Assembly: GCA_034112085.1 (NCBI GenBank)
Contig: JAWUWD010000005.1
Span: forward strand, 1 to 60,295
Source of the DNA: JAWUWD01 sp034112085
GTDB taxonomy: Bacteria; Bacteroidota; Bacteroidia; Cytophagales; Cyclobacteriaceae
DNA: 60,295 bases
Direction: 5' to 3'
Shown here: positions 44,067 to 51,115 of the stretch, piece after piece
Layout: every line of letters starts with the position of its first letter
How positions within the stretch are numbered: position 1 is the stretch's first letter
Notes under the pieces: model-generated
What the model was told of the DNA's origin: nothing
The model's database searches: none
Seen by the model: only the letters and a program-made list of their open reading frames with translations
Translations under genes and position numbers: made by a program

Positions 44067-44878
44067 TTGCACAGCGCTAGTTGATTATCCATTCTAGCTG
44101 AGATCATACTGCTCAAAAACTTTGAATTCAGCATTAGTACTTTCCAATCATCTACCTGCTGTACTTCACCAGAAACGGTGACAGGCAACCCAACAAATTG
44201 AAGTATTTCTTTATTGATAGGCTCTCCATTTTCATCAGTCACAAAATAATAGTCTGTGAAAATGCCTTTTTCTCTAATGGCTAACACTGGAGGAATTCCT
44301 CCAGAAATACATCTAATCGCACAGCTACGATGGATTTTATTGTAGCCAGGGTTCATGACTCCAAAGAAGCATTTCGGATCAACTATTTCACCTGCTATTG
44401 ACAGTGCTCCAAGATTTTTATTGTCTTGAATATAATCCAGATTAGAGTCAGTTATTGATACGATACTCTCATCACCTTCAGTAAGTTCCATCCAAGTCTT
44501 ATCTTGAAATGTAAGTGAAGTACCTTTGAGAGTTACTTTCAAACTTGATAGTGATTTGCCATTTGTCCTGGCCTTAATTTCTTCAAGAATAGGAAGCGCA
44601 TCAAATTTACCAAATCCAACCAAAGGAACAGTTACTGCTTTTCCATCAACCTTAGTTCGTAGTCCAAAAACGGGATACTCCACAATTGTTCCTTCAAGCT
44701 CGGTGAGATTGCCGTAGTCAAAATAGTTGTTGACAAACTTATTTTCCATAAACAGATAGCCCGTTCCAAATAGTATGATGAGCAATAAACCCGCAATGAA
44801 GAATTGTCTTCTCCCTTGTAGGTAGGATGGAGTAACGTCATCTTGCCAACCGATATAAAATTCATCTTGCTTTTTCAT
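44063..44878 (-). CDS. Membrane-anchored protein with a KCFFGVMNPG Cys/His motif (redox operon gene 11)
   Basis: A 271-residue protein with one N-terminal membrane helix (residues 26-43, FFIAGLLLIILFGTGYLF) and a beta-rich outer domain. It has a striking block near residues 168-197: Cys170, His183, Cys186 and Cys190 in DPKCFFGVMNPG, then KIHRSCAIRCISGGIPP. Four thiol or imidazole ligands at this spacing suggest a metal or cluster site. The following strand GLPVTVSGEVQQVDDWKVL resembles an OB-type fold. I do not know a named family. It is the last gene of the operon, overlapping the VOC gene by ATGA, and its membrane anchoring fits beside the cytochrome at 45246. Confidence 0.65.
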   Translation of the reverse strand: MKKQDEFYIGWQDDVTPSYLQGRRQFFIAGLLLIILFGTGYLFMENKFVNNYFDYGNLTELEGTIVEYPVFGLRTKVDGKAVTVPLVGFGKFDALPILEEIKARTNGKSLSSLKVTLKGTSLTFQDKTWMELTEGDESIVSITDSNLDYIQDNKNLGALSIAGEIVDPKCFFGVMNPGYNKIHRSCAIRCISGGIPPVLAIREKGIFTDYYFVTDENGEPINKEILQFVGLPVTVSGEVQQVDDWKVLMLNSKFLSSMISARMDNQLALCN

Positions 44879-45249
44879 TCCAGAGTGTTTTCATTAAACC
44901 TTAACATATTTCCAAAAGGGTCTTCTATTTCCATTTGTTTTGTCTCCCAATTAGTTTCCAATACCTCAAACTTTAACGTTGATTTACGAGTCAATTCTTT
45001 TTGGAAGACGTCAATGGCCTGCGTTTCAACGAACACTATTACTCCTGTCTGAAATCTTTCATTTTCAGTTAAATGTAAGACCAACCCTTTTTTTGAAATC
45101 TGCATATAGACCGGTTCAGTTGGTCCAAATCTATGTTCCCAATCAATGTCAAATCCAAGAAGGTCGATATAGAATTCTATTGCCTTTCTATAGTCATTAA
45201 TCCTAAAAGTAGGGATCCCTTTAAACTCGTATTGATCTTCCCTCATCAT
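44875..45249 (-). CDS. VOC-superfamily protein (redox operon gene 10)
   Basis: 124 residues from ATG 45249, supported by the exact ATGA overlap with the stop of the upstream gene. A single VOC domain of the bleomycin-resistance type: GIPTFRINDYRKAIEFYIDLL, GPTEPVYMQISKKGLVLHL, then IVFVETQAIDVFQKEL and MEIEDPFGNMLRFNEN, where the last Glu/Asn region is the usual C-terminal metal-site strand. Likely a binding protein or a metal-dependent enzyme. Its role inside a Rieske operon is not known; being in the overlap chain, it is surely cotranscribed. Confidence 0.85.
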   Translation of the reverse strand: MMREDQYEFKGIPTFRINDYRKAIEFYIDLLGFDIDWEHRFGPTEPVYMQISKKGLVLHLTENERFQTGVIVFVETQAIDVFQKELTRKSTLKFEVLETNWETKQMEIEDPFGNMLRFNENTLE

Positions 45250-46277
45250 GGCAGTACTATAGGTGTTACTTCGGTACCTACAGCTAGTGGTTTTGGATCG
45301 ATCCAAACCTCAGCACCTTCAAGCTTCAACTTGTAGGTCTCTATCTTCTCAGTAAATGGGGGAGGTGATTGACCATTATGCGGCAAGTACTGATATCCAT
45401 GCCAAGGGCATGTGATACATCCATCTACCACTTTTCCTTCTCCAAGTGGACCTCCCTGATGTCTGCAAAAGTTATTCACTGCAGATAACTTCCCATCATA
45501 TTTGAAGATGGCAACACGTTCTCCACTTACGGTAAATATTTTAGCTCTATTGTCTTCAATTTCTGACACATCGCACACTTTGACAAAGTCGCTTTCTTCA
45601 GCGTCTATCGGTTCATCGACACTGCGTTCTGTGAGTCCTGCATATATGTGCATAGAAGAAACCAGAATGAAGCCCAGCAGGACTACACCAAAAAGAACAG
45701 GGGATGTCTCATTTTGCAAAGCACCCAGCACAACATGTAGAATGATCAAGGCATATGCCAGATAAACTAGCATGTGAAGACTCTTCCAAAGCTTAGGCCC
45801 GAGATTCTTTAGCCAGAAGTCGTGGCTTGTTGTTGCCATAAGCGCAAGTATGATTAAGGCAATAAATCCCAGTACCTGAAATGGAAATTCAATGATTGAA
45901 TCATACCTGAGATTTGATAAGAATACTGATTTTACCGGATTCATATTGCTCAATGAATGAAAGTTGAGAATACTAAACACACCATGTATGGCTGCCATAA
46001 TAAACATGGTCACTCCAAGATGGCGTCTATTATAAAGTATGATGAGATATTTGGTGTTGATTCTTGCAAGTGGTCCAATGACCAAGACAACATGCAGAAA
46101 CAGAAAAGCAATTAGCCCGAAATTTCTAATGAAGATGGTCTCGAAAGTAGCGACAGGGTGTAAAACCACATGTCCCACAAAAAACAAGATTGTGAAAGAG
46201 AGCACAAAGATAAGGATACCCAAATCGTATTTTTTCTTCTGCTTATTCCACAATATGGAGGCGTATGTTACACTCAT
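45246..46277 (-). CDS. Ferric-reductase-like b-type cytochrome fused to a Rieske domain (redox operon gene 9)
   Basis: A 343-residue fusion. Residues 20-215 are a six- to seven-helix ferric-reductase/MsrQ-type transmembrane domain; His86 and His98 in one helix and His168 and His181 in another (spacings 12 and 13) are the probable ligands of two b hemes. Residues ~228-335 form a Rieske [2Fe-2S] domain with Cys271, His273, Cys290 and His293 in FCRHQGGPLGEG and TCPWHGYQY. The protein should carry electrons across or along the membrane, with the Rieske cluster as donor or acceptor. It has no FAD/NAD domain, so electrons must come from a partner. In its operon two other Rieske fusions are encoded. 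Confidence 0.9.
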   Translation of the reverse strand: MSVTYASILWNKQKKKYDLGILIFVLSFTILFFVGHVVLHPVATFETIFIRNFGLIAFLFLHVVLVIGPLARINTKYLIILYNRRHLGVTMFIMAAIHGVFSILNFHSLSNMNPVKSVFLSNLRYDSIIEFPFQVLGFIALIILALMATTSHDFWLKNLGPKLWKSLHMLVYLAYALIILHVVLGALQNETSPVLFGVVLLGFILVSSMHIYAGLTERSVDEPIDAEESDFVKVCDVSEIEDNRAKIFTVSGERVAIFKYDGKLSAVNNFCRHQGGPLGEGKVVDGCITCPWHGYQYLPHNGQSPPPFTEKIETYKLKLEGAEVWIDPKPLAVGTEVTPIVLP

Positions 46278-46280
46278 AGT

Positions 46281-46385
46281 TTAAAAAGTGGGGACGTTAA
46301 TAAATGCATAAACAATGAGCGGTAGAATCAGAGTCAAGATCAAAATCCAAGCCCATAAATGTCTTTTCCTCAATTTTCGATTCAT
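46281..46385 (-). CDS. 34-residue single-pass membrane protein (redox operon gene 8)
   Basis: A short gene missed by length cut-offs: ATG 46385 to TAA 46281 encodes MNRKLRKRHLWAWILILTLI followed by LPLIVYAFINVPTF, a basic head and one hydrophobic helix. Its ATG overlaps the stop of the upstream 2TM gene as ATGA, and it ends 3 bases before the start of the cytochrome-Rieske gene. The same close packing as its neighbours supports it being a real gene. It could be a small subunit of, or assembly factor for, the cytochrome. There is no similar protein I can name. Confidence 0.7.
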   Translation of the reverse strand: MNRKLRKRHLWAWILILTLILPLIVYAFINVPTF

Positions 46386-46600
46386 GATTTTCGGGTTACT
46401 AGCTTGTATAACAAAACTGACCAGATCAAAATACTCCCTGGCAGTAAAATCAATCTAAAATGCCAAGGCGTTCCTTTCGCCCCTTCATCCAGTTTAGGAG
46501 CTCCAGCAATAATAAACCATATGCCAAATACGAGCCCTATTCCGAAATAAAGAAACATCAGATCAATCAATATAGATAATACACTACTCATGGGGTTCAT
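46382..46600 (-). CDS. Small two-helix membrane protein (redox operon gene 7)
   Basis: A 72-residue protein with two hydrophobic segments (LFYFGIGLVFGIWFIIAG-like helix, residues 8-33, and FRLILLPGSILIWSVLLYKL, residues 48-67) joined by a polar loop PKLDEGAKGTPWH. No named family, but the loop plus RLILLPG has the look of a conserved, widespread small membrane protein. It overlaps the end of the gene upstream by 17 bases (a second ATG at 46591 would shorten this) and is ATGA-coupled to the 34-residue gene. Likely partner of the membrane cytochrome. Confidence 0.75.
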   Translation of the reverse strand: MNPMSSVLSILIDLMFLYFGIGLVFGIWFIIAGAPKLDEGAKGTPWHFRLILLPGSILIWSVLLYKLVTRKS

Positions 46601-47081
46601 GTTTTTTTGAAGGTGTGTAGAAAACTCCCAATAGATAAGTTTGTTGAGAAAGGTCTCCTGTCAAATGTATCACTTCAGTAAACATTGTCCATTTCTTTTT
46701 AGAAAAATGGAGTCCTGCCCCAATGTTAATCCCGAAAGCTTCATGTACGTCTTCACCTGCTTCTTCTCTACTCCAATTGACACCGGTTAATGGATAAAAT
46801 CCTAGATGCTCTAATCCGAAATATAAATGATGGTGTCCATTGAAGTTGAACTCGGTCAATGATACATCAATACTCTCTCCCCCAATCTCATGCGTTGTTT
46901 TAGGGAAGATTGTGACTTCAGGTCCAAAACAAGTCTTATGATCTACATTGTAATAAGCTCGAATCTGATAACCCGCTGCTTCTATTTCTGAACCATAAGC
47001 CGCAGCCGCTCCAATGCTATAGCGTTGAGCTATTGTGTCAGTGGCCATAAGTGTGATTAGACTAAGGATTAATGCCCGCAT
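46584..47081 (-). CDS. Secreted outer-membrane-barrel-like protein (redox operon gene 6)
   Basis: A 165-residue protein with signal peptide MRALILSLITLMATDTIAQ. The mature chain is beta-rich with short strands such as YQIRAYYNVDHKTCFGPEV, LTEFNFNGHHHLYF and FGINIGAGLHFSKKKWTMF, the appearance of a small outer-membrane barrel with a TYLLGVFYTP C-terminal strand. It overlaps the glutamate-synthase-like gene upstream by 20 bases. Function unknown, but its presence in an operon of redox enzymes suggests an envelope-facing component. Start chosen for the signal peptide. Confidence 0.75.
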   Translation of the reverse strand: MRALILSLITLMATDTIAQRYSIGAAAAYGSEIEAAGYQIRAYYNVDHKTCFGPEVTIFPKTTHEIGGESIDVSLTEFNFNGHHHLYFGLEHLGFYPLTGVNWSREEAGEDVHEAFGINIGAGLHFSKKKWTMFTEVIHLTGDLSQQTYLLGVFYTPSKKHEPHE

Positions 47082-48693
47082 AATTGATTCCTGTTAAACG
47101 ATAGATGTCATGGTCAAATGTAGAAAGATCTTTATGTGAAAATTTATTCATATCATCATGACCACATGCTCTTGCCAATACTTTCATTAAATCTGTACTT
47201 GCACTAAAAAAGTTATGCAGCTGTTTTGCTGAATTTTCAATTAGCAATCTTGCCCTTAGATTCTCCTTTTGTGTAGCAATTCCTACAGGACAGTTATTGG
47301 TATGACATGCTCTCATGCCCAAACAACCTATGGCTTGTAACGCAGAGTTGGAAACTGCAATAGCGTCTGCCCCCATAGCCAACGCTTTGGCAAAATCAGA
47401 TGGCACACGAAGACCTCCTGTAATAATAAGTGACACACCATCCGCACCTCTTTTATCCAAATGCTTTCTGGCTCTTGCTAATGCAGGAATAGTCGGCACA
47501 TTGATATGATTCCTCAGAATAATAGGTGCTGCACCAGTGCCGCCTCCACGACCATCCAGAATCACGTAATCAGCTCCTGCATCCAACGCAAAATCAATGT
47601 CATCCTCAATTCTACTGGCCGCCAGTTTATAACCTATCGGAATTCCACCAGTGACTTCCCTTACTTTATCGCCAAACTCCTTGAAGTCTGCGACTGACGA
47701 CATATCTGTAAAAGTTGGTGGGCTAATAGCAGCTTCTCCTTCGTTCAATCCTCTAACTTTGGCTATTTCCGCACTCACTTTATGACCAGGAAGATGACCA
47801 CCGGTTCCTGTTTTGGCTCCTTGACCACCTTTAAAATGAAAGGCTTGCACCTTCTTCAGCTTCTCCCATTCAAATCCAAATTTGGCTGATGCCAACTCAT
47901 AAAAGTATCTTGAATTTGCTTCTTGTTCATCCGGTAACATGCCTCCTTCTCCCGAACAAATCCCTGTGCCTGACATTTGCGCGCCTTTCGAGAGGGCTAT
48001 TTTTGCCTCTCTAGACAACGCTCCAAAAGACATGTCCGAAACAAATATTGGAATGTCTAGTTGCAATGGCTTCTTGGCATTTGGGCCAATAATCACCGAA
48101 GTACTTACAGGTACATCATCGAGCAATGGTTTCTTTGCCATTTGAGCTGGAAGCATCTGTATATTTCCCCATTTGGGAAGTGTGTTTCGATCTACTCCCA
48201 TGGCTTCAGTAGCACCATGATGTCCTAGTTTTGAAAGGCCATCTTGTGCCAATCCTTTGATGTATCCGGTATATGGCTCTGTTGCCTCAGGGTGTGTGTC
48301 TGCATATTTTCCCAAATATTCATCTTCATTGAATGGTGATGGTGTATCTATCTCGAACTGCTCTACTTCTTTTTTATCTATGTACACCTTCCCATCGACT
48401 ACATATTCCTTGAACTTATGTAGTACTTCGCTATTGTTGTACTCACTTACACCTGTATCAATTCGATAATCCCAATTGTGCAAGCCACAAATCAGATTAT
48501 CTCCTTCCACAAAACCATCACCTAATAAGGCTCCTCGGTGAAGACACCTGCCATAAAGCACGGATACTTTGTCTTCATATCGAATAAGCACAAGATCTGT
48601 CTTAGAAACTTGCGCATGGGTTGGTTTTCTGTTTTCCAGTTGATCAAAGACAGCTACTTCAGCTGCGTTTATTCCTTGAAGTATTTCACTCAT
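47062..48693 (-). CDS. Rieske domain fused to FMN glutamate-synthase-type enzyme (redox operon gene 5)
   Basis: A 543-residue fusion. Residues 1-115 are a Rieske domain with Cys50, His52, Cys69 and His72 (RCLHRGALLGDG, ICGLHNW). The rest is the FMN-binding domain of the glutamate-synthase-related family: FVSDMSFGALSREAKIALSKG, KGGQGAKTGTGGHLPG, GYKLAASRIEDD, ILDGRGGGTGAAP and the Cys-rich loop CLGMRACHTNNCPVGIATQ, which binds a [3Fe-4S] cluster in classical enzymes. It lacks the amidotransferase and the pyridine-nucleotide domains. The Rieske domain would feed or drain electrons at the FMN. The gene overlaps the next one upstream by ATGA. Substrate unknown; glutamate synthesis is not assured. 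Confidence 0.92.
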   Translation of the reverse strand: MSEILQGINAAEVAVFDQLENRKPTHAQVSKTDLVLIRYEDKVSVLYGRCLHRGALLGDGFVEGDNLICGLHNWDYRIDTGVSEYNNSEVLHKFKEYVVDGKVYIDKKEVEQFEIDTPSPFNEDEYLGKYADTHPEATEPYTGYIKGLAQDGLSKLGHHGATEAMGVDRNTLPKWGNIQMLPAQMAKKPLLDDVPVSTSVIIGPNAKKPLQLDIPIFVSDMSFGALSREAKIALSKGAQMSGTGICSGEGGMLPDEQEANSRYFYELASAKFGFEWEKLKKVQAFHFKGGQGAKTGTGGHLPGHKVSAEIAKVRGLNEGEAAISPPTFTDMSSVADFKEFGDKVREVTGGIPIGYKLAASRIEDDIDFALDAGADYVILDGRGGGTGAAPIILRNHINVPTIPALARARKHLDKRGADGVSLIITGGLRVPSDFAKALAMGADAIAVSNSALQAIGCLGMRACHTNNCPVGIATQKENLRARLLIENSAKQLHNFFSASTDLMKVLARACGHDDMNKFSHKDLSTFDHDIYRLTGINYAGINP

Positions 48694-49493
48694 AGTATTT
48701 CTGTCAGTTTGTGATATCCATTTTCAAAAAAATCAAAAATTGTAGTCTCCGCATTGGTTTCATTTAAATCGCTCGCTTTGAGTACTCCACCAGTCCATCC
48801 CTCGGTATTCCAGAAAGCAGGTTTCCTGATTTCGTATAGTTTCTCAGTAGGAGGGTAAGGCCATGGTGTCAAATAAAAGTAAGGCTCATCATATCCGCCA
48901 TCACCAGGAGAAAATCCAAATCCGATAGACTTAGCTTTTTCAGGATCTTCATGTGCTATAACGGTCACCAAAGTAGCTAGATCATAGTGATGAGGCCAGC
49001 ATCTAATCTCGGATGCAGCAGTGACGCTTCCAAAAGCTTTTTGAAGCAATTTTGAAGTGAGTGAGTAAAGTTCTGTTAATGCTTCCAGTGCTTCTGAGTC
49101 TTGCTTCACGAAAGGATTACCAAGCTTCACTATACTCTCAGGAAGTTCATAAGGCAATTCTTCTTTCAAGAGATCACCTTTGAGACCCAAGTCCGTAAGT
49201 GTATTTTTCAGATCTTCCAATACCTCTTCAAAGCTCCTACCTATTGTAGGGACTCCAATCACATGACTTGAGTCTTTGTGAATGTGTATTTCTTGTGTGC
49301 TAAATTCATAAGCTATTATAAATCCATACACCTCTTGTGATCTCAGCATTTTGAGTTCATCATCCCAAATTAAGCTAGCAGAAGAATCGGTTGGATCAGC
49401 AGCCAACAGATGCCTAGGAACCATAGCTATCAACTGTACTGCTGCATGCGTTTCTTCACGAGCTGCTTTTAAGGAGGCTTTATCTTTATTCAT
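48690..49493 (-). CDS. Uncharacterised soluble protein (redox operon gene 4)
   Basis: A 267-residue cytoplasmic protein without signal peptide. Notable blocks: IRCWPHHYDLATLVTVI near residue 160, GFGFSPGDGGYDEPYFYLTPWPYPP near residues 198-222, shown here in part as GDGGYDEPYFYLTPWPYP, and EGWTGGVL towards the end. The HHYD and GDGGYDEPYFY motifs look functional, possibly metal- or substrate-binding. I do not recognise a family; a distant resemblance to DUF5996-type proteins is possible but unproven. Its start is 2 bases after the DM13 gene and its stop overlaps the fusion enzyme by ATGA. Confidence 0.7.
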   Translation of the reverse strand: MNKDKASLKAAREETHAAVQLIAMVPRHLLAADPTDSSASLIWDDELKMLRSQEVYGFIIAYEFSTQEIHIHKDSSHVIGVPTIGRSFEEVLEDLKNTLTDLGLKGDLLKEELPYELPESIVKLGNPFVKQDSEALEALTELYSLTSKLLQKAFGSVTAASEIRCWPHHYDLATLVTVIAHEDPEKAKSIGFGFSPGDGGYDEPYFYLTPWPYPPTEKLYEIRKPAFWNTEGWTGGVLKASDLNETNAETTIFDFFENGYHKLTEIL

Positions 49494-49495
49494 AG

Positions 49496-49879
49496 TTATT
49501 CATTTAATTTAGCCACACTCCACAAGACTTCATATTGCTGACAGTGAATCAGCAGCGTTTTATATGACATGAGATTCACAGATTTTGGAATGAGAAAAGA
49601 CTGTTTTCCATCATAGGATTTCAGATCAGCTATTTTTACAGAACCTTTCACAGCATTATCAGCATTAATTTTGTTGACTTCCAATTTGGATAGAAAAATC
49701 TTCAGATCAGGAGCTTTCTTAGTGTCAAAATCTTCATCAAAAATCAAATAGTGAGTATCTCCTTTCTTTACGATTTCCCACGTGCCTTTTACTTCATAAG
49801 ACTTTTCTATCCAGCCTCCAGATTGAGCAAAAGATGTAAGCGTAAAAACCAACAGCAATATTGAAAGTATTGTTTTCAT
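49496..49879 (-). CDS. DM13-domain secreted protein (redox operon gene 3)
   Basis: A 127-residue periplasmic protein with signal peptide (LLLVFTLTSFAQS). The mature part has the DM13 pattern: KGTWEIVKKG, YLIFDEDFDTKKAPDLKIFL and Cys113 in IHCQQYEVLWSVAKL. DM13 domains are thought to take part in redox or hydroxylation reactions, with the conserved Cys bound to a cofactor. It overlaps the antiporter gene by ATGA. In an operon of Rieske, FMN and heme proteins it may be a periplasmic electron-transfer or binding component, which is inferred from domain and context only. Confidence 0.85.
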   Translation of the reverse strand: MKTILSILLLVFTLTSFAQSGGWIEKSYEVKGTWEIVKKGDTHYLIFDEDFDTKKAPDLKIFLSKLEVNKINADNAVKGSVKIADLKSYDGKQSFLIPKSVNLMSYKTLLIHCQQYEVLWSVAKLNE

Positions 49880-51114
49880 GATTTAGATAGTTTTAATTTT
49901 TTAACCAATGTTTTGATAGATAGTCCTTGAACTATGATAGAAAATACGACCACAGAGTAAGTAATAAATACTAACAACTCCCGGTGTTCATAATTTTCGA
50001 TGGATAGTGCCAATGCTACTGATATAGCCCCGCGTAAGCCTCCCCAAGTGAGCATTAATACGGTCTTCTTAGGATGAAGATCATCAGCATGTCTTAATAA
50101 CTTATAAGTAGCAGTTACACTTAGCCACCTTGTAATCAAGGTAATAACAATCGCCATTGCTCCTGCCAATAGATAGTAATTCTCAAAGCCTATGGTCAAT
50201 ATTTCAAGACCTATAAGCACAAAAAGCAACGAGTTTAGAATCTCATCTAGTGTTTCCCAAAATAGATTTAGGTACTCTTTTGATACATCGTCAAAGGCTG
50301 TACTGAATAATTTATTTCCTATGAAGAGTCCAGTAACCACCATCGCCAGAGGACCAGAAACGTGAATAATAGATGCCAATGTATAACCACCAAGAACTAT
50401 GGCCAATGTGAGTAGCACTTCTATTTTCGGATCGTCTTTGATTGATTTCAGCATACGAAACCCTATATAGCCTAAAACAAGCCCATAGATAACTCCACCA
50501 ATGGCTTCTTCAGCAAAAAGAGTCACTACTTCTCCAATTCCAATAGATTCCATTCCGGTGAACCCCAGTATGGTAAGAAACACGACTACTCCAACGCCAT
50601 CATTAAATAAAGATTCCCCAGCTATTTTGGTTTCTAGTGACTTCGCCACGTTAGCTTCTTTAAGAATAGCCAGAACGGCAATTGGGTCTGTTGGTGATAT
50701 TAAGGCTCCAAAAAGCAGGCAATACACCAACTCTATAGGGTGACCAATTAGCTGAAGTGCGTAAAACAAAAGTCCTCCAACTACAAATGTAGAGATGACT
50801 ACTCCGATTGTGGCAAATGCCAAAACTGAGAATTTTTCATTATTTAAATCCTTGATTTTGACATGGAGCGCACCCGCGAAAAGCAGTAGGCTCAAGATAA
50901 CATCAAGGAGGAATGTTTTAAAATTGATTTCCGTCACTACAGCACAGGCTTGATGAAAAACATCTGGAGAATATATCTGCAACAGTCCCATTGGAACAGA
51001 CAAGGCGATGGCCATGATCATTAGACCTATGGTAGTTGGTAACTTTAGCCATTTATGATTTACATAGCTGAATAATGCAGCTAGCGATAGTATGATTGTG
51101 AATGATTGGAACAT
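49876..51114 (-). CDS. CPA1-family Na+/H+ antiporter (redox operon gene 2)
   Basis: A 412-residue polytopic antiporter of the NhaP/CPA1 family, with about 12 membrane helices. Characteristic are LFGALISPTDPIAVLAILKE around residues 137-156 (the ion-binding SPTDP), AGESLFNDGVGVVVFLTIL with the ND pair, and WGGLRGAISVALALSI with a conserved Arg. It exchanges Na+ or K+ for protons across the cytoplasmic membrane. It begins one base after the ThDP-Rieske gene and overlaps the DM13 gene (ATGA). Pairing with a redox operon may serve pH or ion balance; that is inference. Confidence 0.93.
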   Translation of the reverse strand: MFQSFTIILSLAALFSYVNHKWLKLPTTIGLMIMAIALSVPMGLLQIYSPDVFHQACAVVTEINFKTFLLDVILSLLLFAGALHVKIKDLNNEKFSVLAFATIGVVISTFVVGGLLFYALQLIGHPIELVYCLLFGALISPTDPIAVLAILKEANVAKSLETKIAGESLFNDGVGVVVFLTILGFTGMESIGIGEVVTLFAEEAIGGVIYGLVLGYIGFRMLKSIKDDPKIEVLLTLAIVLGGYTLASIIHVSGPLAMVVTGLFIGNKLFSTAFDDVSKEYLNLFWETLDEILNSLLFVLIGLEILTIGFENYYLLAGAMAIVITLITRWLSVTATYKLLRHADDLHPKKTVLMLTWGGLRGAISVALALSIENYEHRELLVFITYSVVVFSIIVQGLSIKTLVKKLKLSKS

Positions 51115-51115
51115 G

